Of a DNA stretch of 64,000 nucleotides, positions 22,302 through 32,542 are shown in pieces. Both the position numbers and the translations under genes were made by a program. The notes below the pieces were generated by a model, which saw only the letters and a program-made list of their open reading frames with translations, ran no database searches and was not told the origin of the DNA. The DNA lies in the NCBI GenBank assembly GCA_963678675.1, contig OY783192.1, positions 26,038,288 to 26,102,287 on the forward strand. Reading direction: 5' to 3'. This DNA is from Xiphydria camelus (Eukaryota; Arthropoda; Insecta; Hymenoptera; Xiphydriidae). Each line of letters begins with the position of its first letter. Position 1 is the first letter of the stretch.

Positions 22302-24080
22302 ATGGGACGCAGCTATCAGAGGCTGACCAACCGACAGAGCTGGTCGGAAGTAAGCATGTCTGGTGCCATACGAGCAGTGTTAATGGGAGATATGGGCTAC
22401 AGAAAGGCATCCAAGTCTTATAACGTTCCCCAAACTACCCTAGAGAGGAAGGTAAAGGAAGCCCGAGAGAAAGGTTCGTCTTCTGAAGCAGCCGCTGAAA
22501 AAAAACTTGGTCGATATAAGACGGTCTTCTCAAACCAACAAGAAAAAGAACTTGCCAGTCATATAATATTTTTAGAAGAGAGGCTTTTTGGTATTAGCCT
22601 AACAGATCTACGTAAACTCGCCTTTGAATTGGCTGAGAAGAACAATCTTTCTCATTCTTTTAATGCAGAAAAGCAAATGGCTGGAAAAGAATGGCTATAT
22701 GGATTTCTAAGAAAAGGCACCGAGTTATATCATTACGTGATCCGGAGAAGACATCAATGGCTCGTGCGAAGGGTTTCAACAGAGATGCCGTTAACAAATT
22801 TTTTGACTTGTTGGAATCTTTGTATGAAAAGTATGATTTGTCACCTACACACATCTACAATGTCGATGAAACAGGCATTTTAACTGTCTCCAATAAGCCT
22901 TCCAAGATCCTAGCACAACGTGGTAAAAAGCAAGTGGGTTGTTTGACATCATCTGAGAGAGGGGTACTCGTGACAAGTGAAATATGGATGAATGCAGCAG
23001 GAGATTACATGCCCGTAATAATGTTCATATTTCCCAGAAAGAAGGAAAATCCACTCCTAATGGACGACGCTCGTCCAGGATCGTTTGCTGCATACCACGA
23101 AACCGGTTGGATTAACAAAGAGCATTTCATTTTTTGGTTTCGTAAGTTTGTTGAGTTTAGTCATCCCACACCAGAAAAACCTGTCTTGTTAATCCTGGAT
23201 GGTCATAGCTCGCACGCAAAAAGTTTAGAACTGATTAATGTTGCACGAGAAAACCATGTAATTTTGTTATGTTTTCCGCCACATACTACCCACCGCCTCC
23301 AACCACTCGATGTTACATTCATGTCCCCACTCAGTACGTTCTATGAACAAGAGGTAAGAAAATGGTTGACAAGTCATCCTGGACGCACCGTGACTATTTA
23401 CCAAATAGGTAAACTTTTTAACAATGCTTATGCAAGAGCTGCTACTATGCAAACCGCAATCAACGGGTTTAAGAAGACTGGGATATGTCCACTGGACAGA
23501 GATATATTCCCTGATTATTTGTTTGCACCAAGCGAGACCACCGAGAGACCACTGGAGACTCATCCCAGTGTTGAATCTCAGCCATCGGGGAGTGGAACAT
23601 TAACTTTGCTTGTGGAGCCGCAACCATCAACAAGTGGAACATCCACTGTAGAATCCCACCAATCAACGTGTGGAACATCGAAAATGAACTCTCCACAATC
23701 GATTGGACCTTCAATCACAGAGCTCAGGCCAAGTATCCTCACCATACAAAGCTGAGTTAGAAGCTATTGAAAAAGAAAGGGAAGAAAAAATGAATAGACC
23801 ACAAAGGAAGAGAAATCTGTTCAATAGCACACCTGCAAAAAAACCTGGAGCCAAAATCCAAAAACCATAAAAAAACAAATTAACTGAAGAAGAGTGTATG
23901 TCGTCATCAGAAGAAAACCATGATACTGATGATGCATGTATGTTCTGCAACGAACTATTCTCACAATCCAAAGTTAATGAAGGATGGATAAAATGTAGTG
24001 GGTGTAATCGATGGGCACATGAAGAATGTTCGAACGCCGAGGAAGACGATCAAACATTCATTTGCTATTTCTGCGCTTAG
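22302..24080 (+). pseudogene. Pogo-type DDE transposase with C-terminal PHD finger, frameshifted
   Basis: N-terminal helix-turn-helix of the psq type (residues ~10-55, with MGYRKASKSYNVPQTTLERK), then a CENP-B-like DNA-binding region. A frameshift at ~22710-22720 is followed by the DDE domain, with first Asp in YNVDETGI, second in LLILDGHSSHA and third in RLQPLDVTFMSPL (DDxD as in pogo/Tigger). Next come a low-complexity Ser/Thr/Pro linker with four repeats of the type xQPSxSGT (~23570-23700), a second frame change at ~23740 and an in-frame stop near 23867. A PHD finger ends the gene (23898-24080): C-x2-C ... C-x2-C ... H-x2-C ... C-x2-C, with WIKCSGCNRWAHEEC. PHD tails are known in some insect pogo-like transposases. 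Two frame changes and a stop imply it is inactive. Confidence 0.87.
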
Positions 24081-24480
24081 GCCAGTTATATTATAGTGTA
24101 ATTAATGATAATGATGATAAATAAACAAAGTTTTATGTGAACACGACATTTTACATTAATTCTTATGGGAACCCCATTTTGTCCGACCGGTTGTCCAAAA
24201 TGGGGTATTACTACATACAGAAAATAAAAGTAAAATACGAATATTTTAAAAAGTAATTTGATTATTTATAAGCACCATTTTATTATAGCAGAAGACCCTA
24301 ACTAAATGAATAACCGTTCATAATACATTTTTGTTTGCTAGATTTCGTTCAATTGAAGTTAAAGAAAATGGTACACCATTTTGGACAACTCTCCCCTATG
24401 GATTCGTTGTGATGGACAAGGACAGCAAGCTGAATAGTGGTAGAGACAGAAGAGGTTTCGACTATTTCGTGAGCGTATAA

Positions 24481-24757
24481 AGGGCGTAAAAAACTTCCGA
24501 AATGGTGCATTGTTCTCCCGGCGACCATTAGATTCGAATAGAGTTTTCCAACGAACCAACAGCGAGAACGACTTCGAAGAGAACGCTACAATGCGTGGAG
24601 AAGTAGAGCGAAAAATATAACATTTAACAATAATAATCTGCAATTCTCTAGGCAGAATCCTGACAGAGTATGCTGCGAATGAACTCAAATGTAAAATAGT
24701 GATGGAAATCGCGAGAATGCAAGGGAGAAAAGATAACATTTCATTTGACAAGCATAA
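24481..24757 (+). other. Spacer between Polinton-type genes
   Basis: No protein family recognised. It may hold the broken N-terminus of the next Polinton gene, since that ORF begins without an obvious natural start. Confidence 0.4.
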
Positions 24758-25522
24758 ATGTGTCGCGATCGAGAGAAAGTCGACCAGTCGAACTTCGGAT
24801 TCAACGGCGTCAATATGTACTGCAACGAGATTAGCAAGCAAATAGATGTGTTGCGTCAAATCGCGAGAACCAGTGACGCAATCCACCGAAAATATCGACT
24901 GATCAAGTCGGGTAGAGAGATTGCAGAACGTGTGGTGAGCGAAGTCTGCAAACCAGTAGTGACCTCCCTAAAGAAACTGGTGACTCAATCGTCTCCGCTT
25001 ATCAAGGTTCAACCTAAGTGCCAGAAATCTGAAGAAGTGGAAACTATACAAGAGATGAAAATGGAGGTGGATGAAAAAGATGGCTCTTCCAAGACGATAA
25101 ACGGAGATGAGCAGGATTTAGATCAGACAGTTTTCGAACAAGAAGATTTATCAGAGCAGTACTTGAGGATACCGTATGGTGTACGAGAGCTTCTTGAAAA
25201 CAAATTGATGATTGGCAATTCCCGTACAACTTTCGAGCGCAACTTTTTAATATGCGTGGGGGACACGACTTACCAGAGTACTGAAAGCTTACTCGAGTTG
25301 CTATTTAAGAAATCGCCCGACGAAGCTCATGTGAATTCGGATGGTTTGAAGAATTATGGAATGATCATTCTTATAACGAACGCGTATAGGAAGTACTACA
25401 TGCCGAATGGATTGATTCGCGATACCAAAAGCACCAAGTTTAACAACATGTCGCAAAAGCGATTAGCTATCATGCGGAGTGTAAAGGAATTCTTCTACAA
25501 AATATGCACTGGTCATCTTTGA
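24758..25522 (+). CDS. Polinton-associated protein of unknown function (DUF8207-like)
   Basis: A 254-residue open frame. A charged helical N-terminal half contains a Lys/Ser-rich acidic linker (~residues 90-130). The C-terminal domain has IPYGVRELLENKLMIGN, then DTTYQSTESLLELLFKKSPDE and YGMIILITNAYRKYY. This Y-G-x ... MIG ... LxELLFxKxPD ... TNAxxKYY pattern recurs in insect Polinton proteins, and I associate it with Pfam DUF8207 from memory. Lying directly after the ATPase on the same strand supports Polinton origin. The frame is intact, unlike its neighbours. The last residues (CTGHL) fall within an inverted repeat whose partner lies 2.4 kb away, so the natural C-terminus may have been replaced. 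Function unknown. Confidence 0.65.
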   Translation: MCRDREKVDQSNFGFNGVNMYCNEISKQIDVLRQIARTSDAIHRKYRLIKSGREIAERVVSEVCKPVVTSLKKLVTQSSPLIKVQPKCQKSEEVETIQEMKMEVDEKDGSSKTINGDEQDLDQTVFEQEDLSEQYLRIPYGVRELLENKLMIGNSRTTFERNFLICVGDTTYQSTESLLELLFKKSPDEAHVNSDGLKNYGMIILITNAYRKYYMPNGLIRDTKSTKFNNMSQKRLAIMRSVKEFFYKICTGHL

Positions 25523-25640
25523 TTTTCTGACAAGCGGTAATGGCGCTAGAGCTCGCTAAAAAAACGATTTTTTGGTACTTTTACAAAAACACCCAGTTCC
25601 ACCTCTTACAAGTCGAGAAATATACAAGTTACCAACAAAA
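25503..25640 (+). repeat. Left arm of inverted repeat around the gypsy fragment
   Basis: ATGCACTGGTCATCTTTGAT, then AAGCGGT, GCGCTAGAGCTC, CACAAAAAC-like and CGAGAAATATAC segments recur inverted and in the same order at 27850-27990. The arms are ~135 bp, diverged with small indels. They could be remnants of terminal repeats of an older element or an inverted duplication of the Polinton gene end. Confidence 0.6.
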
Positions 25641-25672
25641 ACTTTATTCCACGTAAAAGGGCGTTAAGGAAC

Positions 25673-27450
25673 TTGCTCTCTAAAACTAAAGACAGGAAGG
25701 GTCACTCGGCGTCGGAACTTTGCGACAGGGACAAGAGATCTTCATGCGAAGATACACCTGGCGGAAAGCGCTGTTTCAATTGCGGAGATCGGAATCACAT
25801 AAGTGCAGAGTGTCCCTCAAAGGACAAAGGTGCCAAATGTTTTAAATGTAATAAGTTTGACCATATTGCGCCTAAGTGCACGGCGCAGAAATCAGCAAGG
25901 GGTGATGTCAACGCAACGCAGCATGCCGACGGGAAGCACTATAAGGAGGTGACGATTAATGACTCTAAGTTAGTAGCCCTGATTGACACTGGAAGTAACT
26001 TAAGTTTGATCAGGGCAGACAGGTACGTTAAGCTCGGCGCACCCACGCTTGGACGCCGAAAAATTCTCTTTCCCGGTATAGGTTCCAAGAATAATAGCAT
26101 GCTAGGCGACATTTGCGTAGAGATGGTAGTTGACGGAATCTTATATCCGATAGAGATACATGTCGTTTCAGACACCTTGATGCAACATGAGTTGCTCATT
26201 GGTACAGATTTGTTAAACAATGTCGAGGTTCATATTAAAGAAGGAAAAGTTTCTATCTCGAAGCTGTTAGATCGCGCAAGGAATTCTGATGTCCCTGAAG
26301 TATTCGAAATGGACATAGTTCATGAGACTAACGGCGTTAACCTATCGTGTGTCGCGAATTCAGAACATAAAGAAGTACTGTCCGACGTTATTCTGAAATA
26401 CGCGCCGAATAAAACCCGCGAAGTAGGGGTCAAGATGAGTCTGACTTTAAAAGATGATATAGGTACCAGTGTATCGGCGACCACGTAGGCTATCACCCCA
26501 AGAAAAGGAAGAGCTAGGAAAACAAATAAAAACCTGGCTAAACGAAGGTACAATCCAGCCGTCTCGTTCAGAGTACGCAAGTCCGGTAGTTTTGGTAAAA
26601 AAGAAGGACGGCTCGACTAGGGTTTGCGTAGATTACCGACAGTTGAATAAGAAAATCGTGAAAGATCGGTACCCATTACCGCTAATCGAAGATCAGCTGG
26701 ATTCATTGCAAGGCGTGAAGGTTTTTACTACCACCGACCTTAAGAATGGATTTTTTCATGTTGCGGTAGACGAGAATAGTCGAAAGTATACGGCCTTTGT
26801 AATTCTCAATGGTTATTACGAGTTTTTGCGGATGCCGTTCGGTCTGTGTAATTCATCTTCCGTTTTCCAGAAATTTATAAACGCGGTTTTTCGAGAACTT
26901 CTAGCAGACGGACTCGTTTTGATCTATATGGACGATTTGATTGTGCCTTCGGTAAGCTATGCAGAGAACATAAAAAGTCCGAAAACCGTGCTCGACGTTG
27001 CGAGTCAACACGGCTTAATAATTAAATGGGATAAATGCTAGTTCCTGAAGGAAAGCATAGAGTATCTCGAATATACAAACTGTCCCCCGCTATACACGCC
27101 AGCGTGGCGGGTTGCATATCGGTTGACGCCTCCGATCCGCTGCAGGGGCCAAGCGCCTGTGGCGCCTGTGTCTGGCGCAAGGCGGATAACCGATATGCAA
27201 CCCGCCACGCTGGCGTGTATTGAAAGGGACAGTCTGTATTGTCGAGAATGGAAAAATTCAGATTTCAGAGCGTAAGACCACAGCTGTAACATGTTATCCA
27301 GAGCTCACAAGCGTCAAAGCTGTCGAAAGCTTTTTAGGACTAACAGGCTCTATTTCCGTAAATTCATTTCTCAATACTCTTTGATAGCGTAGCCGCTGAC
27401 AAATCTGCTGAGAGGGAACAAAACCAAACGGAAACGACCAAATTAACTGC
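25673..27450 (+). pseudogene. Ty3/gypsy-type retrotransposon gag-pol fragment
   Basis: Order: two CCHC zinc knuckles (C-x2-C-x4-H-x4-C: CFNCGDRNHISAEC and CFKCNKFDHIAPKC) at 25772-25882, a retropepsin-like segment ALIDTGSNLSLI (~25976), then after a frame change near 26455 the reverse transcriptase. This shows SPVVLVKKKDGSTRVCVDYR, FxTTDLKNGFFHV and the catalytic LIYMDD (~26925). The RT frame is cut by a TAG at ~27039 and by a 161-bp MITE, then continues with SFLGLTG and later connection-region residues with frame changes until it fades at ~27450. RNase H, integrase and LTRs are not found. Typical of Ty3/gypsy (Metaviridae-type) elements; clearly inactive. Confidence 0.87.
27076..27236. mobile_element. 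161-bp mariner-type MITE inside the gypsy RT
   Basis: Ends CAAACTGTCCC and GGGACAGTCTG continue into a nearly perfect inverted pair (ACACGCCAGCGTGGCGGGTT and complement) over ~50 bp. TA lies outside both ends (27074-27075 and 27237-27238). The host RT frame reads through if the MITE and one TA are ignored, which independently confirms the borders. No coding capacity. Confidence 0.88.
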
Positions 27451-27849
27451 GGCTATGACGTCAGGTTAGTTATATTTTATTTATACTATACCAATTTTCT
27501 TCTGTAGTACTTATGTTCTACCGCTAAATGCCTACTTTTTTCTTCAGATGGAAGACCCACTCAAAGTAATGATGATCCTGGGCACGTCTTTACATCATTC
27601 CGTGATACATGCGTATAGATTTCATGTACGTATATAGCTAGCTTTATTTTCAGGTTAATGTACCTAATAAGTTTTAAATATAATTTCTTAATGTTTTTAT
27701 CAAACATGGCTTGACATTAAATGTCAACTTATTCAAAAGAAGCTTCTTCTCACAAAAATCTTTATGAGAAAATTAAATATTGCAGACGATTCTTTATGAT
27801 ATATAATGTAAGTACATACGTAAGTACACGTGATATAAGGGTTTATTAA

Positions 27850-27990
27850 CGTATATTTCTCGGGTTGCAGGGGATGGAAGTTGGTGTTTTTGACGTTTTT
27901 GTGAAAATATAAAAAAAATCACTGGTTTTCACTGAGCTCTAGCGCGGAGACCGCTTATTACAAAATCAAAGATGACCAGTGCATTTTATA
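27850..27990 (-). repeat. Right arm of inverted repeat around the gypsy fragment
   Basis: Reverse partner of 25503-25640, including the complement of ATGCACTGGTCATCTTTGAT at ~27965-27985. Between the gypsy remnant and this arm (27450-27850) no gene is seen. Confidence 0.6.
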
Positions 27991-28534
27991 GGAAAATTTA
28001 CTTTAATTTTGTATGGAACGCTCATCTTCAAAAAACGTACAGTTTTTAAGATATAAGCAAAAAACTGAAAAAAGTGCTAAAAATTTCAGATTTTTTGCGT
28101 TTTTTGTTATGAAGCCGACCTCCTACAAGGCAGAAAACTATAAATTCGGATTCAGCAGCCACAAAAACATATAAGAGCGTCGAGAAAAAAACTTCCGCAA
28201 TTTTGTTTTGGTCAAACTACCATTTGACTGGGCTACGTTGCCTCACCCCCCCTTCAGGGACAGTCCAGAGTTGGCACCGCCGGACTTCTTCCTCTTTCCT
28301 CGGCTCAAGCGGGACCTCAAGGGAAACCGATACAGCTCCGTAGAAGACGTCCAAGGAGCCGTGACGACATCTCTAAAGGTACGTACAAACCGGCCAACAA
28401 AGTGTTGGCAACATGTTGGAAACATATGTTGATAACATGTTGGTAACATGTTGGCAACATGTTGGCAACAGGTTGGCAACAGGCGGAACAAGTTGGCAAC
28501 ATAGATGTTGCCAACATCAACTCGTATCTGGATA

Positions 28535-29549
28535 CAGTATTACAACGAGCTTTGACAAAAGTATATTTATTTTACAGTTTCAAGATATTAATTTTCATGA
28601 AACTCGTACAATCAAATAGGTCGGTTTTGAACGTATAAAATAAAGTGAAAAAACTGTTTTCATGAGAAATATGTATATTTTATTAGCATGGGGTCCACTG
28701 GACCCCGTGTGACCACTATGGATTAATAAATTATTAATAAATTGTCTGTCGTATATTCGCTCAAATGCTCTTCGCATTTCGTCCGTAGACCGGCGTGAGG
28801 GAGAAATTCGACACTCCTCGGGCCGTTAAAGCCATAAATTAGATCCGGGAAAGTTCCTCATTACCACAGGGTCGAAGAGCGACCAGTTAGTTTGAAAACC
28901 TGCGAGCGACCGGAACAGCTCGCAAATAAAGTTAATGCATTGTTTGTCTTCCCTTACCAATTGGTATAATTTTATTTATCCTAAACCCACCACGCAAGAT
29001 TAATTTGGCGCGTAGTCCGTCGCGCAAAGATGGAACATTGTTTATTAGAATAGATATTGCGGGAAACGGCTTATTTCGATTCGTCCGTTAATTAACCTTT
29101 TCCGGAAAGGGTGTGCGACGGAAAACAGACTCTAGTCTTTATGACTGTCCCGTCGTTTGACGGAAAGGATCGGAAGCGTTGAACCCCGTCCTCGACGGTC
29201 CCTGCCACATGTGGTCCCTGCCGGGCCGTGTCAAGTGGGCGGTAGTATATTTATTTGTATGTACTAGCTTTGCTCCCCAACCCCCGGGGGGTAAGTACCT
29301 GGCTCCGCGCATCGGGTCCCAAGGTCGTCGGGGTTTTCGGCGACACGGTTTTATCCACGCATTTATTAAAAAACTATTTTATATAATAATATATAATAAT
29401 AAAAAAGGAGAAGGAAAGGATTTGATCCAGTCAGTATTTTGACATGCCGTGCCGATGACGCGATTAACCACTTTCGTGCGTGGGTCGGAAAATTTACCGT
29501 CGCCGCAGCGACGATCCTGTCAAGAAATTTGCGTAGCGGCGGCAACGGC
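28535..29549 (-). repeat. ~1-kb dispersed repeat, copy 1 (tRNA-like promoter)
   Basis: Matches 40426-41424 in reverse over its whole length with small indels; e.g. GGGGTCCACTGGACCCCGTG, CCGGAACAGCTCGCAAATAA and CCCCCGGGGGGTAAGTACCT occur in both. On the minus strand one end has tRNA-like A- and B-box sequences, better preserved in copy 2. The ends show neither clear TIRs nor target duplications. It could be a long SINE-like composite or a solo LTR of an unrecognised element. Confidence 0.72.
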
Positions 29550-29810
29550 GGGAGTAGCTGAGCAGGCAAGGAATCCAATAAAAATTATATTATAGTCGGA
29601 GAGTTATTTATGATCGATGTGCTATTAAAAGTATTAAAAGAGGTATGAATCGACTTTCTGAAATTCCGTCCCTTTTGCGTGGATGTTGCGAGGATGTTGT
29701 CAACTTTTCCCATTTGAAATGGGAAACACGGATACCAGCAACAGGCGACCATTCTCTTTGATGTCATGCCGCCCGCTGTTGCTAGTCGACGGGAGACACG
29801 TGGGGATGAA
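29550..29810. other. Right internal part of the TAA-flanked element
   Basis: Sequence between the dispersed repeat and the right minisatellite arm. No gene seen. Confidence 0.4.
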
Positions 29811-30023
29811 CGTGTTGCCAACATGTTGCCAACATTTGTTGGCTGGTCTGTACTGCTACGCTGTCGACGAGTATCCACCGACGAGTTGCCAACATGTTGC
29901 CAACACCGATATCGACGTGTTGCCAACATGTTGCCAACACTTTGTTGCCCGGTTTGTACGTACCTTAAAGGGGATCCCGGAAAGCGAGTTCCAGAAGGCG
30001 TACGCGCAGTGGGAATCGCATTA

Positions 30024-32419
30024 AGGTGCCGGTAAACACGCGGGGTTCGGCGAGTCCCGAGCAATGCTCGCCGATGTCAACGAGGCTTTAAGCGAAAGCT
30101 CGGCGAATGCCGCGTGTGTACACGGGTTGCTCGCTGTTTGCCGATGGCCAAATGTATTGTTCGCTTGGTTCCCGTTATCAAACAGGGTGGGTAGACACTC
30201 GGTACTCGGCGAACACCGAGCGACTGCTCGGCGAATCCCGAGTGTGTACACGGGTTGCTCGCTACTCGCCGATGGCCGAATGTCGTGCTCGTCCAAGTAT
30301 TCGCCGTTCCCGTAGTTTGTCGGTCTTTCGTGGCACATCAAAGGAGACGAGCAGTCGTAAACACACCCCACTTCATTATAATCGCCAATCTAGAGTTAAT
30401 CCCACCGTCGGTCACAATAACAAGGCAGGCGGTCTGTATCCGCGAATTTAGACTACTAATGAGTTCGCAGTCCCCCACCTTTCCCGAGTCGGACGAATGG
30501 TAATGAACCGTTTCTCGCAATACCCATTCAAATAGATACTGCTATTGATGATACAGCATTGATTTTTTAAAAAGTTGGAGCATACGTGCAGAGAAATTGA
30601 ACAGGTTGCAGTTTGTTTTGAGAAGAAAAAAAATCTTTGCAGTCGGCCGAGATTTTGGTTGAAGGACTTGATATAACAATTTTCTTCAGTTTCGTTCCTT
30701 TCGATCATATGCAGTGCGGGTCATTCCATACCAAATCGGACACTTTTTGGAGTAACATTTCGGATTTTGCTCAAATTTGGATATATTGTAGTCTTTGTCG
30801 ATGTTTAACCGTATCTCGAAGAATTTTTCAAAATTTTGAAAATTGTTGGTTTTACAGCCACTTGAAAAATAACGCTGCTTTTTTTTCATTAAATTATAAT
30901 TATCAAACCGGTTGTCGGCTGAGAATAATCTTTTGGGTACTAAAAGTGAAAGAGTTGAAAAACCAGAGAAAAATTGCATCGATCAAAAAAAAAATTTTTT
31001 TAATAATTTTATTTGCACTTGATTTAAACAAATGACGTATTTTCATAGCTGGCCACTTTTTAAAAATCTGAAAAAAAGCAAGCATATACTTTGATATCCT
31101 CTCCTTAACGACAAACAAACAAAAATAACGACACTTTAAAATTGACGACACAAAAATTAATTGAAGTTGACGCCGCGTCGGAATTGGCACGTCGGTCCCG
31201 CCACCAGCCAACGGTCGGTGGGTTCGACTGGCTTGGCGACACCCTAGCGGTGGGGCCGACGCGGCGAGGCCGACGCGGCGTCAACTTCAATTAATTTTTG
31301 TGTCGTCAATTTTAAAGTGTCGTTATTTTTGTTTATTTGTCGTTAAAGAGAGGATATCAAAGTATATGCTTGCTTTTTTTCAGATTTTTAAAAAGTGGCC
31401 AGCTATGAAAATACGTCATTTGTTTAAATCAATTGCAAATAAAATTATTTAAAAAAGTTTTTTTTTGATCGATGCAATTTTTCTCTGGTTTTTCAACTCT
31501 TTCACTTTTAGTACCCAAAAGATTATTCTCAGCCGACAACCGGTTTGATAATTATAATTTAATGAAAAAAAAGCAGCGTTATTTTTCAAGTGGCTGTAAA
31601 ACCAACAATTTTCAAAATTTTGAAAAATTCTTCGAGATACGGTTAAACATCGACAAAGACTACAATATATCCAAATTTGAGCAAAATCCGAAATGTTACT
31701 CCAAAAAGTGTCCGATTTGGTATGGAATGACCCGCACTGCATATGATCGAAAGGAACGAAACTGAAGAAAATTGTTATATCAAGTCCTTCAACCAAAATC
31801 TCGGCCGACTGCAAAGATTTTTTTTCTTCTCAAAACAAACTGCAACCTGTTCAATTTCTCTGCACGTATGCTCCAACTTTTTAAAAAATCAATGCTGTAT
31901 CATCAATAGCAGTATCTATTTGAATGGGTATTGCGAGAAACGGTTCATTACCATTCGTCCGACTCGGGAAAGGTGGGGGACTGCGAACTCATTAGTAGTT
32001 AGGATACAGACCGCCTGCCTTGTTATTGTGACCGACGGTGGGATTAACTCTAGATTGGCGATTATAATGAAGTGGGGTGTGTTTACGACTGCTCGTCTCC
32101 TTTGATGTGCCACGAAAGACCGACAAACTACGGGAACGGCGAATACTTGGACGAGCACGACATTCGGCCATCGGCGAGTAGCGAGCAACCCGTGTACACA
32201 CTCGGGATTCGCCGAGCAGTCGCTCGGTGTTCGCCGAGTACCGAGTGTCTACCCACCCTGTTTGATAACGGGAACCAAGCGAACAATACATTTGGCCATC
32301 GGCAAACAGCGAGCAACCCGTGTACACACGCGGCATTCGCCGAGCTTTCGCTTAAAGCCTCGTTGACATCGGCGAGCATTGCTCGGGACTCGCCGAACCC
32401 CGCGTGTTTACCGGCACCT
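30024..32419. mobile_element. 2.4-kb foldback transposon with ~1.15-kb arms (TTA duplication)
   Basis: The left half is repeated inverted almost base for base in the right half. Arms run about 30024-31182 and 31268-32419, with an ~85-bp GC-rich loop. Termini are AGGTGCCGGTAAACACGCGG and complement; TTA flanks both ends (30021-30023 and 32420-32422). The outer ~280 bp of each arm hold internal duplications built on CTCGGCGAATCCCGAG and CACGGGTTGCTCGCT motifs. The one clear arm difference is a short indel around CCGCGAATTTAG (~30439). ORFs inside appear as mirrored pairs (e.g. 30637-31035 and 31449-31814) and match no protein family, so they are a by-product of the symmetry. High arm identity suggests recent insertion or arm-to-arm conversion. 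Confidence 0.9.
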
Positions 32420-32542
32420 TTATACGCGTTGTGTCAAAGCACAAGGGTGCTATTTCGAGGACTGCTAAGGATTTGTACCGATTAGTTCAATAAAAAATTT
32501 TAATTAATTCAGTCCTACTACTTTCTGATCGTACCTTGTATA

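Larger units (their letters stand above)
21511..24396 (+). mobile_element. Pogo/Tigger-type DNA transposon, 2.9 kb
   Basis: The termini are GGGGAGAGTTG and CAACTCTCCCC, matching over ~22 bp with two mismatches. TA flanks both ends (21509-21510 and 24397-24398). Subterminal copies of AAAATGGGGA or AAACGGGGAC occur at both ends (e.g. ~21526, 21547, 22013, 22039, and inverted near 24171-24210), the sort of array a transposase binds. It carries one transposase gene with a PHD finger. It is inserted in a Polinton ATPase gene and itself holds a 126-bp MITE. Confidence 0.9.
20867..24480 (+). pseudogene. Polinton packaging-type ATPase, split by a pogo-like insertion
   Basis: FtsK/HerA-like ATPase of the Polinton/Maverick set. 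The Walker A motif GPSNYGKT is at ~residues 53-60 (start at 20867; a second ATG at 20885 is equally possible). A degenerate Walker B-like segment IMIFVDIVCE follows, then the C-terminal FKQDEMNLRYVYDDHVN. The frame meets TGA at 21494, and 14 bases later a 2.9-kb pogo-like element begins, flanked by TA. Past the element the same frame resumes at 24397 and runs to TAA at 24478-24480, so the insertion hit the last ~35 codons of this gene. The TGA is a separate lesion. It lies 16 bp downstream of the polymerase remnant, as expected for Polinton gene packing. Confidence 0.8.
28377..29965. mobile_element. Harbinger-type element with minisatellite arms (TAA duplication)
   Basis: Terminal inverted repeats AGGTACGTACAAACCGG at the left and the complement at the right continue into matching AACAAAGTGTTGGCAACATG arrays. 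TAA flanks both ends (28374-28376 and 29966-29968). Both ends carry short tandem motifs (TGTTGGCAACA type; ~28404-28512 and ~29810-29945), so the ends can pair over ~100 bp. There is no transposase; most of the middle is a separate ~1-kb repeat (28535-29549). A 3-bp TAA duplication fits PIF/Harbinger. Confidence 0.85.
28208..32468 (+). pseudogene. Mariner transposase C-terminus, split by two later insertions
   Basis: The first segment (28208-28376) reads LPHPPFRDSPELAPPDFFLF then RLKRDLKGNRYSSVED, the region around the last catalytic Asp of mariner transposases. It is interrupted by a 1.6-kb element flanked by TAA, continues at 29969-30023 (IPESEFQKAYAQWES), is interrupted again by a 2.4-kb foldback flanked by TTA, and ends at 32423-32468 with RCVKAQGCYFEDC and a stop. 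In both cases the mariner frame continues exactly if the insert and one copy of the 3-bp duplication are ignored. The N-terminal two thirds of the protein are missing. The mariner 3' end is probably near 32540 (ACTTTCTGATCGTACCTTGTA, then TA). Confidence 0.85.

Noticed and set aside
28404..28512. TGTTGGCAACA array as a CRISPR-like array
   Set aside because: Units are short, contiguous and without unique spacers, and the setting is eukaryotic; it is a minisatellite in a transposon arm.
30637..31814. Mirrored 121-132-codon ORFs in the foldback
   Set aside because: They are the same sequence read from both arms of an inverted repeat, AT-rich and unlike any family.
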